This document shows positions 50,101 to 58,558 of a stretch of DNA of 64,000 nucleotides, piece by piece. Below the pieces are notes generated by a model, which had not been told where the DNA came from, ran no database searches, and worked only from the letters and a program-made list of their open reading frames with translations. Within the stretch, counting starts at the first letter, position 1. Each line of letters begins with the position of its first letter. The DNA lies in NCBI GenBank assembly GCA_002344965.1, contig DDUU01000029.1, forward strand, positions 62,001-126,000, read 5' to 3'. The translations under genes were made by a program, and so were the position numbers. The DNA comes from Candidatus Tepidiaquacellales bacterium UBA2330. Lineage in GTDB: Bacteria > Bacteroidota > Ignavibacteria > Tepidaquicellales > Tepidaquicellaceae.

Positions 50101-51872
50101 GTGTATTCGTTGTGAGAATTATAAGCAAAATACATAATTCCTTTTGCTCCGTAAGCTAATGCCAGATATGCCTGCAGACTGATTTCTTCATTAGTCGGCT
50201 CTTTCAGTTTATGATATTTATACCACCAGGAATGCGCCTGTAATAAATAAATGAACGGGACATTACTTATTCTTGATACCTCATCTGATAATTTATAAAT
50301 GTAATTAAAAGTTATGGGCTGACAATATCCGTTACATCCTGACTGAAACTTTGTCTGAAGCCAGTATTCATAAGAATTTACGCTATTTGCTTTATAAACT
50401 AAAACCCCGTTAAGACTGTCATAATTATCATAATTATTCAAAGTTGGAGGGTTATAAGATTCTCTGTCATTTCCTGCAATTGGATCATTTGGTTTCCATC
50501 CTTCAAGACCGTAAACTTCCGTGAATATTTCTCTTAATCCCGCCGAATCAATCAAATACCGCTTTATCATATCCGCCGTAAAGTCATATCTTTCCCTGTC
50601 AGGTATAAAAGCTCTGACAAGATCATAGTTATAATTTACCATCAGGCTCATACTGTCATTTGTCAGGTCTCGTATCATTTTATTCACATACCCTATACTC
50701 GGCAGATGATTCATTTCAAACTCCTCTATATAAAATTTATACGGCTGATATTTAGAATTTAAAGATTGTCTCATTGATAGAGCAATTCCTTTGATTTCAT
50801 ATTCTAATTGTTTTATCAGATATGGATTTTCTTCCGGCTTTGTCATTAGTCTCCTCGCCGGTTCATTCTCAACTCTTATCCTGTCTATCCACATATCGCA
50901 TTTTGCATACCAGTGAACTTTAAAATCTATCTGTCCGTCGTTGTTTCCGAACGGATCGGATTGATTTGGATTGAACCAATTGCCGGAGGGGATTATTAAA
51001 TTACCTAATGTAGATGTATCAATCGGAAAATATTCTTCTATATATTTTCCATCATATATGCTATTTTCTTCCTTAAAATTTTTAACTTGTAATACTTGAA
51101 TTATGGAATCCCCAACCCAATTTGTAATAATTATTTTGCATACTTCGATATCTTTGTTTTGAGGATTGTTTGCAAATACCGAATCAATCCTGATCCTTGG
51201 CATTACATACCAGTCATTAAATTTGTCTCCGAGATAAGGAACATCCCAAAAAGTATTCGCCTGCTCTTTGTTTCCCTTTAGACCGCTGACTATAAGCCCC
51301 GCATTGCTGCCGGGAGAGTCGCGGTCATATACACATCTCTTCACGTATTCTCCGCTTCCGTATTGTGAATAATCCTGAATGTCAAATACCGCAGGCGAGT
51401 CAACCCTGCTGAAATTGTATGTGTAAAAAAAATAATAAGGATCTACTTTCGTGCTTTCCTCCATTTGATAATCCGATCTCTGACCGTAGGCAAAATATGT
51501 TATGACAGGTCTTGTCATTAATGTCATTAATTCGTTCTGGCTGTTTTGAGTGATCCTGTATTTAATGAGAGGTCCGTAGCTGTTTGTATCGGCTCCAAGG
51601 GAATCTGCCGGAATTCTTGTTCCGTCATTATAAGTCCATCCGTAATCATCAATTGGTCCGGCATATAAATGCCACATATTAAAATTCAAAGAATCCGAAA
51701 GATAGTTATACATAGTATTGTCAAATACATTACTCATAGCACCGAGAATAAATTCCGCCTGCGGTGGTTCTGATGATGAAACTTTCCCTAAAGAAAGTCT
51801 TTCCGATGGTTTAAATGAATAGATCAAAGCTGCCGTTATCAGCAACAGCGAAATTAAGATCTTTGCTTTCAT
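47133..51872 (-). CDS. 1579-residue secreted multidomain T9SS protein
   Basis: The protein has a signal peptide (1-18). The N-terminal half contains a mixed region with a TIM-barrel-like stretch (about 540-640, FIYLLQAHSWWYKYHKLKEPTNEEISLQAYLALAYGAKGIMYFAYNS) that looks like a glycosidase-type fold, though no catalytic pair is clear. Residues ~810-1120 are a parallel beta-helix-like repeat rich in N and I (IDCFDFNVSYNEFNLTNS). A helical segment (~1180-1330) and a charged, low-complexity linker follow. The last ~80 residues are the T9SS sorting domain (YNLSQNYPNPFNPTTKINFSLP, FVQTKRMVLIK). It is exported by T9SS to the cell surface or medium. AAGGAG lies six bases before the ATG. Substrate is unknown. 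Confidence 0.82.
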   Translation of the reverse strand: MKAKILISLLLITAALIYSFKPSERLSLGKVSSSEPPQAEFILGAMSNVFDNTMYNYLSDSLNFNMWHLYAGPIDDYGWTYNDGTRIPADSLGADTNSYGPLIKYRITQNSQNELMTLMTRPVITYFAYGQRSDYQMEESTKVDPYYFFYTYNFSRVDSPAVFDIQDYSQYGSGEYVKRCVYDRDSPGSNAGLIVSGLKGNKEQANTFWDVPYLGDKFNDWYVMPRIRIDSVFANNPQNKDIEVCKIIITNWVGDSIIQVLQVKNFKEENSIYDGKYIEEYFPIDTSTLGNLIIPSGNWFNPNQSDPFGNNDGQIDFKVHWYAKCDMWIDRIRVENEPARRLMTKPEENPYLIKQLEYEIKGIALSMRQSLNSKYQPYKFYIEEFEMNHLPSIGYVNKMIRDLTNDSMSLMVNYNYDLVRAFIPDRERYDFTADMIKRYLIDSAGLREIFTEVYGLEGWKPNDPIAGNDRESYNPPTLNNYDNYDSLNGVLVYKANSVNSYEYWLQTKFQSGCNGYCQPITFNYIYKLSDEVSRISNVPFIYLLQAHSWWYKYHKLKEPTNEEISLQAYLALAYGAKGIMYFAYNSHNEYTDTVQWGRGLAEHSVTAPYTPRYLNAYGQEKWKYIGNLNKKIKDMGPYLLSFENSTRKSYINHISSEFAEMSTSTYIKGLKTYPVIEIDSDSIPDIINLNPDVESSTYLQASFFQKENDTEINKYFMIVNRRCSPFFNFDNSDSIGGRRFVAMKINSSQLPGFNNWKLIDIEKNSTVVTINKYDTNYFYVGDFMPGEGKLYKLAPVMQEGGTLVADESISGVTFNCNGNVYSSNKNISLYTGTNINFADGVKWNIIGGEFKSGLFPDAPNELKVNFAPKSNSFWKGLKLQNSDVNIVNSVFSGIKGDTAAIQLIDCFDFNVSYNEFNLTNSDSLIIISADFVQNEILAGGEQGEGQEEPSFTGAYIINNEFNTGSPVFPAIKCFAYDTYLISLVMNRNIFNSTSGNLAVLLSNIASGNIKNNKIYNYNIGFNVLSPASYSDFYNNIINGDSIGIQVFDGIINLGMQDEVYTGGFNQISTAGTGGVNLISNTGWFHTDLGSNTFNINDTSSFHFSGTFDSPSSHEESAVYNCFKILNDFTEPVLENVGCPGENCDIVFIFEPEACAIEQNEEYMVIELSENVYDTIYFNGEGSGGGKSNSRSSGLNYISKNSTLSNLYPAMCLEMRKRNYESVKEMCYDLLTDNADSLESLDAVSKLYFASFNLDSAGSEMNSLKSFYESLIINNSSNFELVKRVFYLIQKCKVSLGQYQSAMTGFQQIVNENPYNYLGLVASWDYAATSLIAGLQGGSGGGNTDNPDFENEDTEENFSEDIITDDIVENQIDDLIDDPQEKSNKNSKYKNNSKKSLITNSKVFQEKIFSTFKNSRDHEIQKIKDLQSKVETHTATKQEKSEYESKRILNSLIRTSKPENIYEHINSINTDIQKLFSKRNSLESIENKVLIPTEYNLSQNYPNPFNPTTKINFSLPEDGKIKLTVYDILGREVKRLINSEFRSAGRYTVEFIGTGLSSGVYFYKLEAGKFVQTKRMVLIK

Positions 51873-51884
51873 AACTTCTCCTTA

Positions 51885-51898
51885 TCCGCTTATGCGGA
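51885..51898 (-). promoter_or_regulatory. 5' UTR mini-hairpin before the giant T9SS gene
   Basis: On the minus strand TCCGCATAAGCGGA forms a five-pair stem immediately in front of the TAAGGAG ribosome site. This mirrors the TCCGCATTGCGGA hairpin in front of tatA (5334-5346). Function is inferred only from repetition and position. Confidence 0.35.
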
Positions 51899-51984
51899 AT
51901 TTTAATTAAGAATAATTTTTATTCTCCTTTCGTTTTTTGATTAATTTTTAATTTTGTTCTACATCCGCTTTAATTTTTATAAAA

Positions 51985-53370
51985 TTATCTGATTAGTATC
52001 ATTTTTCTTGTTTCGGTGAATCTGCTGTCATAACTAAGAGTGTAAAAATATACCCCGCTCGGTAGATTACCGGCATTGAAGACTACTTCATATTCACCGG
52101 CTGATTGTCTTTTATTAACGATCTCTTTTACTTTCTTTCCCGAGATATCATACACATTTAACTTTATAAATCCGTTTTTCCGTATATTGTACTTTATTTT
52201 TGTTTCCGGATTGAACGGGTTAGGATAGTTTTGATAAAGTTTAATCTCAGTAGGTATGATTATATTATTATTAGAAATGGAAGTCAAAGGATAAGTTACA
52301 GTGTCTCCGCCGGTGAGAGTATGTACTCCGGTATTTCTGTAGTCATAGCTCCAACCGTTTAGAGAATCCGAAAAATTTATAAAATAGTATAATGCCCTTA
52401 TGCTCGTATCTGGTAATTGATAACCCCAATTTAGTCCGCTATTTGTTGATTTTAAAATAACTCCTCGTATCTCGTTATTCGGAAATAAAATATAGCTACT
52501 TGAATAGACACCCCAAATGACATCAGGATTAATAATTTTGAACTTTTTTATAATTAAATTTGGGTTACCAATAATTGGTGTTAAAAGATTTTCCCATGTA
52601 CTACCACCATCGGTAGTTTTTATTAAATTTTGTGATCCTATTCTACATCTCCAACCGGTTAAACTATCTTTAAAATAAATATCTTCCCATCCCCCCGGAG
52701 CAGGTATATCAAACCAAGATGTTCCCATATCTGTCGTTTTCCTTACATAGGAGCTTGTATGATTTCCATTACTTATAAAACCGATTCGAGGATTTATCAT
52801 ATAGATCCTGTCTGGTCCGTTGCTTAACTGCGGAGGATATTTATTCTGCCAGCTAATGCCGCAGTCTGTGCTCCTGTATACTCCGCCGGTAAAGGGACTG
52901 TCAAAACACATCCATACTTCATTTTCTGAAAGTACAGAAATATCCTGATATCCTGTAAAAGAATTAGGATTATTTGTCTGTATCCAGTTATTCCCGCCGT
53001 CAGTTGTTTTGTATAATTTATCGTCCAGCATGGATGCATATCCGGTTTCGGCATTTATGAATTTACACTTTGTATAAGGTCCGTTTGCAGAATCTGATTT
53101 TATTATTAACCAGTTTTCACCTCCGTTACTTGTTTTTATAATGTAACTCTTTTGATCCGTATCAGCTGATGTCACTGCATAACCTGTAAGTGAATCTGTA
53201 AAAGTAATATCGACTATGCTCCCGCCATTGAGATCAGGTAAAAACTGTTCTCGCCACCCGCCCCCCTGATTATGCGCGAAGCCGAATGCGATTAAGAATG
53301 TGAGAACGCTAATGTAAAATAGAAAATTTGAGAGTCTGTCAGGTTTGCGAATTTTTAAAATCGGTTTCAT
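51985..53370 (-). CDS. T9SS-exported YCF48/BNR-like beta-propeller protein
   Basis: The 461-residue protein has a hydrophobic N-terminal signal (LSNFLFYISVLTFLIAFGFA). Repeating propeller blades carry the YCF48 hallmarks: a G(W/Y)A phrase (SLTGYAVTS, AETGYASML) followed by a TTDGGxxW strand (KTSNGGENW, KTTDGGNNW, RSTDCGISWQ, KTTDMGTSW, KTTDGGSTW). At the end is the T9SS sorting domain (LYQNYPNPFNPETKIKYNI...GVYFYTL). The fold suggests binding to proteins or polysaccharides on the surface; enzymatic activity is not evident. Its ATG at 53370 is preceded by tandem mini-ORFs. It is one of four related genes in this stretch. Confidence 0.83.
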   Translation of the reverse strand: MKPILKIRKPDRLSNFLFYISVLTFLIAFGFAHNQGGGWREQFLPDLNGGSIVDITFTDSLTGYAVTSADTDQKSYIIKTSNGGENWLIIKSDSANGPYTKCKFINAETGYASMLDDKLYKTTDGGNNWIQTNNPNSFTGYQDISVLSENEVWMCFDSPFTGGVYRSTDCGISWQNKYPPQLSNGPDRIYMINPRIGFISNGNHTSSYVRKTTDMGTSWFDIPAPGGWEDIYFKDSLTGWRCRIGSQNLIKTTDGGSTWENLLTPIIGNPNLIIKKFKIINPDVIWGVYSSSYILFPNNEIRGVILKSTNSGLNWGYQLPDTSIRALYYFINFSDSLNGWSYDYRNTGVHTLTGGDTVTYPLTSISNNNIIIPTEIKLYQNYPNPFNPETKIKYNIRKNGFIKLNVYDISGKKVKEIVNKRQSAGEYEVVFNAGNLPSGVYFYTLSYDSRFTETRKMILIR

Positions 53371-53419
53371 ATTATTTTCATATTACTTTCATATTACTTT
53401 CATATTACTTTCATATTTT
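53365..53419 (-). repeat. Five 11-bp tandem repeats forming four overlapping mini-ORFs upstream of a T9SS gene
   Basis: The plus strand reads TTTCATATTAC-type units five times at exact 11-bp spacing (53365-53419). On the minus strand each unit holds ATGAAA. Each of the first four ATGs opens ATG-AAA-(G/A)TA-ATA-TGA, whose TGA overlaps the next ATG (ATGA). The last mini-ORF stop overlaps the true start of the 461-residue protein gene. No SD precedes the array. The layout is seen directly; translational reinitiation or slippage-based tuning is inference. Confidence 0.8.
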
Positions 53420-53477
53420 TTATAACTTAAACAAACTGAATTTAAAAATCAATTTCACGTAAGGAGTTGAAAATTAA

Positions 53478-53514
53478 AAAATAAAAAGCCGGATCAGTTT
53501 ACCTGACCCGGCTT
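53478..53514 (-). terminator. Intrinsic terminator after the M14 carboxypeptidase gene
   Basis: On the minus strand AAGCCGGGTCAG and CTGATCCGGCTT pair with one mismatch around a five-base loop, followed by TTTTATTTTTT. It lies 22 bp after the carboxypeptidase stop. Confidence 0.85.
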
Positions 53515-53535
53515 ATATAAAAATATTTTCTGAAC

Positions 53536-55959
53536 TTATTTAATTAATACCATACGCTTCGTCTGAACAAACTTACCCGCCTCTATCCTGTAAAAATAAA
53601 TCCCGCTCCCCAGCCCGCTGCCGTCAAACTCCGCTTCGTAACTTCCCGCTTCCTGATTACCATTTGATATTTCCGCAACTTCATTCCCAAGCACATCAAA
53701 TACTTTCAGCGTTACCAATCCTTTAACCGGTATCTGATACTGTATGACTGTTGTCGGATTAAACGGATTCGGAAAGTTCTGCGAAAGTTTGAATTCCGCC
53801 GGAACTGATGAACTTATCAGACTTACAGAAGTCGGTACGTCTTTATAATTAACTACTCTGAAATTGTCAAAATAAAATCCGTCGCCGGGTACTTCGCCGT
53901 TTGTGAAATGCGTAAACCGGATCCTGATCATCCTGCCGATATACGGATTCAGATTGATCTGCTCACTGCGCCAGTGTTTTATGTCCGTATATGACGGCTG
54001 TCCGGAAACAATCCTTGTATGCCTTCCCGCCAGACTTGTCCACGTGCTTCCGAAATTTGTACTGACCTGTATTCTTGAATAATCAAATGTCTCTTCCTCA
54101 GCCCACTTAGCTGTGAATTCAATTCTCGGATTGTTGGTGTTTATAAGATTTATTGTGTCGGATAATGTGAATGTATTGTTAGTTGTATTCTTTGAATTTC
54201 CGTAACGCGAGTCTGCGAAATTTTTATTGCCGGATACTGGATCTATGAAAGTCGTATCCCACGCTGTGCCTGTTCCCGCTGTGATCCAGCGCGACCTGCC
54301 GTTTTCCGCATTGTCGGAAAATAGAACTTCCGTCTTTCCGACTGTGATCCTTATTGTATCAAGCGAAGTTACTACTCCTTCCTGTTTTACGGATACGAAA
54401 AATTTCATTTCATCCATATAATCCGCGGCTGAAGTAAGTCTGAATTTTACAGGATTAAGCAAATTGGTTTTTGACTGTCCTGAAGGAATACTGTCGTAAT
54501 TTATATTTGTATTTATCGCAGTAATATCCGGATAATCAGTCGTTACCTCTACTGTCACATTCTTAGCGGTTTGAGAAAGTCCGCGGTTTCTTAATCCAAT
54601 CTCAAGATTCAGAGTATCATTTTTCTGAACATATCCGTTACCAAGTACAGTATAATTTCTGAAATCAGTAAATGCGCCGGCGACCCAGGAAAGATATTTC
54701 ATTGCATATAAATTTTCCGAAGCGACGGGAATTATCTGCGTCTGATTATTCCAGAAACCTGTGCCGCCTACTTCAGGAGTCCAGGCATAAGTTCCGGTCG
54801 AATGAAGATAGTCCCTTGTAGTTCCGCTTGAATAATAGTTAAGCATTTCAAAAACGGTGCCGTATGTATAATTATTAGAAGCTGCAAAATCCGAAGAGAA
54901 CTCGGAATAAACTTCATACTTCACTGCGGAATCATTATAACCGTAAGGATTCAGATATCTTCCTGCCACGGAATGCATTGAGAAAGCTATCTTAGGTCTG
55001 ATCTGCTGAATGAAATTAATGACTGCCTGTGTTTCAGGCTCGGAACCTGCCGATGCGCCGCGGAATGTTTCCGAACACGGATCATTGCTGGATCCGTTGT
55101 TATCTCCCCAGCCGTAAGGATAATTTCTGTTTAGATCTACTCCGAAGCACGAGCCGCCGTTATTCTTTCTGTTCTTTCTCCAGCTTCCTCCGCCGTTCGG
55201 ATTTGTAGTCTGATTGTAAACATATCCGTCAGGATTTACAACAGGTATAAAAAATATTTCGCGGTTATTTAAAAGGTATGTTACTTCAGAATCTGTTCCG
55301 TAATTTTCCAGTAGGTAATACATAAAATACATGGTCGAAGCCATTGCCTGAGGTTCGCGGGCGTGCTGAAGCGCATCGAAATATACAGCCGGCTCGGTTG
55401 AGGATTCATTCACGCCGGGATTATCGGAAATTTTTACTGCCCAGATCTCGCGGTTCTCAACTGATAAACCAAGTATCTGTTTAGATGAAATAAGATTCGG
55501 ATAAACAAGCCGCATCGAGTCGAGCTTCTGAACGACTTCACTGTATGTATAAAATCCCCCCATGCTCCCGAATGAAAATCCGCTTACATTATCTTTTGCA
55601 AGCGTTTCAAAACTTTTCTGAAGCTCAATTGCAGACGGAGACTTAACATCCTTAAACTGCTTGCTCATATCGCTTACAGTAATATCATATCTAAGACCTG
55701 TGGATTTCAGTCTTTCCAGTTCAGCGTAATTTATTACAAGAGTGATACCTTCGGAAATATTTCCGTGATAATGTTCGACGGTGATGTCATTTCTCTGCAA
55801 GAGATCTATATCGTCTGCAGACGTGATCTTAATATTTACTTCACAGTAAGTTTCCAGCGGATTGACATCTCTATTTACGCGACCTTCATTCTCAAATTCC
55901 GCTGATATAAGAAATGCTGTTATTATAAAAAATGTCACCGGTATTATAATGTATTTCAT
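53536..55959 (-). CDS. Zinc carboxypeptidase (M14) with T9SS sorting domain
   Basis: The 807-residue protein has a signal peptide (1-20), a propeptide-like part and an M14 domain. Zinc ligands are His 199 and Glu 202 (LQHAREP) and His 329 (SMHS). The substrate-binding region is NPDGYVYNQ and VDLNRNYPYGW; the catalytic Glu is about 396 (TPEVGGTGFW). From ~430 there are CARDB-like and beta-sandwich regions (VEVTTDYPDITAINTNINYD; YSRIQVSTNFGSTWTSLAG), then the T9SS domain (LSQNFPNPFNPTTVIQYQIP, ending FVQTKRMVLIK). It would trim C-terminal residues of extracellular proteins. A terminator follows. The last residues match those of the 1579-residue protein. Confidence 0.93.
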   Translation of the reverse strand: MKYIIIPVTFFIITAFLISAEFENEGRVNRDVNPLETYCEVNIKITSADDIDLLQRNDITVEHYHGNISEGITLVINYAELERLKSTGLRYDITVSDMSKQFKDVKSPSAIELQKSFETLAKDNVSGFSFGSMGGFYTYSEVVQKLDSMRLVYPNLISSKQILGLSVENREIWAVKISDNPGVNESSTEPAVYFDALQHAREPQAMASTMYFMYYLLENYGTDSEVTYLLNNREIFFIPVVNPDGYVYNQTTNPNGGGSWRKNRKNNGGSCFGVDLNRNYPYGWGDNNGSSNDPCSETFRGASAGSEPETQAVINFIQQIRPKIAFSMHSVAGRYLNPYGYNDSAVKYEVYSEFSSDFAASNNYTYGTVFEMLNYYSSGTTRDYLHSTGTYAWTPEVGGTGFWNNQTQIIPVASENLYAMKYLSWVAGAFTDFRNYTVLGNGYVQKNDTLNLEIGLRNRGLSQTAKNVTVEVTTDYPDITAINTNINYDSIPSGQSKTNLLNPVKFRLTSAADYMDEMKFFVSVKQEGVVTSLDTIRITVGKTEVLFSDNAENGRSRWITAGTGTAWDTTFIDPVSGNKNFADSRYGNSKNTTNNTFTLSDTINLINTNNPRIEFTAKWAEEETFDYSRIQVSTNFGSTWTSLAGRHTRIVSGQPSYTDIKHWRSEQINLNPYIGRMIRIRFTHFTNGEVPGDGFYFDNFRVVNYKDVPTSVSLISSSVPAEFKLSQNFPNPFNPTTVIQYQIPVKGLVTLKVFDVLGNEVAEISNGNQEAGSYEAEFDGSGLGSGIYFYRIEAGKFVQTKRMVLIK

Positions 55960-56039
55960 TTTAAATTTATTTTCAGAACTTTTATAAAAATATTACTCTA
56001 TTAAAGTAATAATATTCAAATCAACATTAAATTAATAAA

Positions 56040-56798
56040 ATGAACTTTGATCCCAGGAAAAGATTTTCGGACAGGGTAGAAAATTACGTGAAATACAGAC
56101 CGCACTATCCGGAAGAGTTGCTTGATTTTATGAAAGCTGAATGCGGACTGGATCAAAGCAGCGTAATCGCAGACATCGGCTCCGGTACAGGCATTTCCTC
56201 AGAATTGTTTTTAAAGAACGGCAACAAAGTATATGCCGTCGAGCCGAACGATGAAATGAGATCCGCTGCGGAAAAGATTTTTTCCGGTGATAAAAATTTT
56301 ATTAGCGTCAATGCATCGGCTGAAGATACCGGACTTGAGAATAACTCCGTTGATTTCATTATAGCAGGGCAGGCGTTTCACTGGTTTGATCTCGGACTGA
56401 GTAAGCCAGAATTCAGGAGGATCCTGAAAAATGACGGATACTTTTTTATTATATGGAATTCACGGATCTTCAGGGAAGGGTTTATGGATGATTACGATGA
56501 ACTATTGATGAAATTCGGAACAGATTACAAGAAAGTAAATCATGAGAATATAGATGAAGAAGTCATACGCGGCTATTTTTCTCCGGGTGAGTTTTCCGTC
56601 CGTAAATTTTATAATTTTCAGGATTTTGATTACGAAGGACTGAAAGGCCGGCTGCTTTCAAGTTCATATGTCCCGAACGCAGATGACCCTTCGAGCGCCG
56701 GAATGCTGAAAGCTCTTGAGAAATTGTTTGACAAATATAATATCAAAGGTAAAGTAAAAATGGAATATGATACTGTAGTTTATTTCGGAAGACTTTAG
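56040..56798 (+). CDS. Class I SAM-dependent methyltransferase
   Basis: The 252-residue protein has the Rossmann fold with motif I VIADIGSGTGISSELFL (about 40-56), an acidic residue at the end of strand 2 (VYAVEPNDEM), and NSVDFIIAGQAFHWFD for motifs II/III. It starts RFSDRVENYVKYRPHYPEELLDF, typical of the Methyltransf_11/25-type small-molecule enzymes, and the RPHYP entry is often seen in this subgroup. Substrate unknown. It stands alone, 80 bp from the divergent carboxypeptidase gene. It is followed by a 475-bp gap that carries a dispersed repeat. Confidence 0.88.
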   Translation: MNFDPRKRFSDRVENYVKYRPHYPEELLDFMKAECGLDQSSVIADIGSGTGISSELFLKNGNKVYAVEPNDEMRSAAEKIFSGDKNFISVNASAEDTGLENNSVDFIIAGQAFHWFDLGLSKPEFRRILKNDGYFFIIWNSRIFREGFMDDYDELLMKFGTDYKKVNHENIDEEVIRGYFSPGEFSVRKFYNFQDFDYEGLKGRLLSSSYVPNADDPSSAGMLKALEKLFDKYNIKGKVKMEYDTVVYFGRL

Positions 56799-57273
56799 TT
56801 CAAACTTAAAATAATCCTATCAATGATATGAAATGAAAATATGATCATAAAAAACTTAAAAGTAAAAGTATCCAATGTATTTTTTAATCATACATTCTTT
56901 TTGATATCTATATTTTAATGATGTTTCATACCATCTGAAATGACCGCCTTTGAAAAATTGACGAAAGTATTCATGATCAATTACGTTTGTAAAATTTCCT
57001 TGTCTTAGAAATTTGCGAATCAAATTTTGAGTTGAAAATTTTATAGTAATTGTAAAATGTATTCCGGCAAGTTTTTAGTAGCGGAGATTTTTTTTGTTAC
57101 TTTCTTTTGATCTCTCAAAAGAAAGTAAGTTAAGGGCAGTTTAACTTCAATTTTAATATATAACGATTTAGATATTCCACAAAGTATTTTTCCATAATAT
57201 TTGAAAACTACATTTAGTTGAAATATAATTTTTTTTAACACCGGATTATTATTAAGTTTGTTAAAAATTTGTG
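56799..57273. other. Non-coding gap with dispersed repeat and an open frame remnant
   Basis: A 475-bp gap between methyltransferase and propeller genes. Minus strand 57061-57128 holds copy B of the dispersed repeat. Directly downstream, on the minus strand, positions 57074-56859 are an open 72-codon frame without an ATG start, rich in aromatic residues (GGHFRWYETSLKY...). It could be a decayed gene or chance. TAAGTTTG at 57253-57260 resembles a -7 box but would leave almost no leader. Confidence 0.45.
57061..57128 (-). repeat. Dispersed palindromic repeat, copy B
   Basis: Read on the minus strand this begins TTACTTTCTTTTGA, loop, TCAAAAGAAAGTAA, then continues through AAAATCTCCGCTA and GGAAT. 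The order is the same as in copy A at 36813-36883. Orientation is opposite to copy A relative to the window. Confidence 0.7.
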
Positions 57274-58542
57274 ATGAAAACAATAATAATGATTTTTGTT
57301 CTGACTTTAACAGCTTCGTCAATTGCAGAAAGCAACTGGACTCCGGCCGGAGAAATGTCCGCCGGCAATTCGGATCTTGTAAGAGCGCTGGCATTTACTG
57401 ATAACGGAATTATGTATGCGTCAAGCTGGGGTATCGGGATTTATAAATCCACTAACCGCGGTATGAACTGGACTTTTTCCGGTCTGCAGGGAAAAAGAGT
57501 TACAACGCTCAGCGCCTCACGCAACGGAGATGTTTTCGGATTATCAAAGACGCAGGACTTTTCTTACATTCACAGAACTACGGACAACGGCAATACCTGG
57601 ACAGATGTATTCACGGGATCATTTCCGTTAAACTTTGCCGGAGGCGGTGAAATTGTTTTTCCGTCAGACGGTTCAATAGTTGCAGCTTTTTCAATAACAG
57701 TCGGTCCGACTATTGGCGATGTATCAACGTTTGTTTTTAAATCAACGGATTCCGGAAATAACTGGGTGCAGACGCAGGTGATAGGAGCGGGGTTTGCAGG
57801 AGGAATGATAATTACTGATGATAACAGAATTTTACTCGGCACATCGCTTGCCGGCGTTGTGTATTCAACTAACAGCGGCGGCAATTTTTTCAGCTACACG
57901 CATTTTCCGCCAATATTCATAAAAACCATATTAAAAGCGGATCCGGAAATAATTTATGTTTCAGACGCTTACGGTCTCAACAGATCCACCGATAACGGAC
58001 TGACATTTACAGATATCGGAAGTCACAGTAACGGCGTTTCATTGAGAACAGCCTGCGTGAACAGAAACGGAGATCTCTTTATCGCAATGGATGACAGAAA
58101 TGTATATTACTCTGATAATCTGGGAGACAGCTGGGAATTGATCAATCAGGGTCTGCCGGCCGGAAGTTATTTTAATGTATTGATATCAGCTGACGGAAAA
58201 ATTTACGGAGGAACAAATAACCGCGGCGTTATGATCTATGACACTCCGACTAATATAAATTCGGGTACGGAAATAACCGGACATTACAATTTATTTCAGA
58301 ATTATCCCAATCCGTTTAATCCGGTTACAATTATTAAATATGAATTACGAATTACTAATGATGTTAAAATAAAAGTGTATGATATTTTAGGAACCGAAGT
58401 TTCAACATTGATAAACGAAAAACAGGAAGCGGGAAGTTATGAAGTGGAGTTTGACGGCAGCAGGTTTGCGGGCGGAGTTTATTTTTACAGGATAGACTCC
58501 GGAGAATTTTCTCAGACTAAAAGAATGATGCTTATAAAATAA
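57274..58542 (+). CDS. T9SS-exported BNR/YCF48-like propeller protein
   Basis: From ATG 57274 the protein has 422 residues and a short signal peptide (KTIIMIFVLTLTASSIA). Blades are of the Asp-box/YCF48 kind (GIYKSTNRGMNWTFSG, RTTDNGNTWTDVF, KSTDSGNNW, RSTDNGLTFTDI, YSDNLGDSWELI). It ends with a T9SS sorting domain (LFQNYPNPFNPVTIIKYEL...GVYFYRI). Just before the domain's VYDILG, residues ELRITND are encoded by a GAATTACGAATTAC repeat. A GTG at 57271 gives one more residue; ATG is chosen. This is one of four related proteins here. Probable role is surface binding; no enzymatic motif is seen. Confidence 0.83.
   Translation: MKTIIMIFVLTLTASSIAESNWTPAGEMSAGNSDLVRALAFTDNGIMYASSWGIGIYKSTNRGMNWTFSGLQGKRVTTLSASRNGDVFGLSKTQDFSYIHRTTDNGNTWTDVFTGSFPLNFAGGGEIVFPSDGSIVAAFSITVGPTIGDVSTFVFKSTDSGNNWVQTQVIGAGFAGGMIITDDNRILLGTSLAGVVYSTNSGGNFFSYTHFPPIFIKTILKADPEIIYVSDAYGLNRSTDNGLTFTDIGSHSNGVSLRTACVNRNGDLFIAMDDRNVYYSDNLGDSWELINQGLPAGSYFNVLISADGKIYGGTNNRGVMIYDTPTNINSGTEITGHYNLFQNYPNPFNPVTIIKYELRITNDVKIKVYDILGTEVSTLINEKQEAGSYEVEFDGSRFAGGVYFYRIDSGEFSQTKRMMLIK
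58342..58359 (+). repeat. Intragenic GAATTAC repeat in the sorting domain
   Basis: GAATTACGAATTACTAAT lies within the coding sequence of the propeller gene and encodes ELRITN. Other T9SS domains in the window have different residues there (HIPVSG, QIPVKG). It resembles the AATTACG run beside the tRNA-Val gene. Confidence 0.45.
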
Positions 58543-58558
58543 GGACAAATGTAATTAT

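Noticed and set aside
53365..53419. CRISPR array or VNTR of the usual kind
   Set aside because: The units are contiguous 11-mers without spacers, so it is not CRISPR. The overlap logic with the gene start is reported as a finding instead.
56859..57074. An open minus-strand frame of 72 codons in the gap after the methyltransferase gene
   Set aside because: It has no start codon and no recognised domain, and such frames are expected by chance in AT-rich DNA; kept only as a possible remnant.
57041..57394. A 117-codon minus-strand frame reading LLRDQKKVTKKIS near its end
   Set aside because: It reads through the dispersed repeat and overlaps the start of the propeller gene on the other strand. 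Its composition is that of repeat and non-coding sequence.
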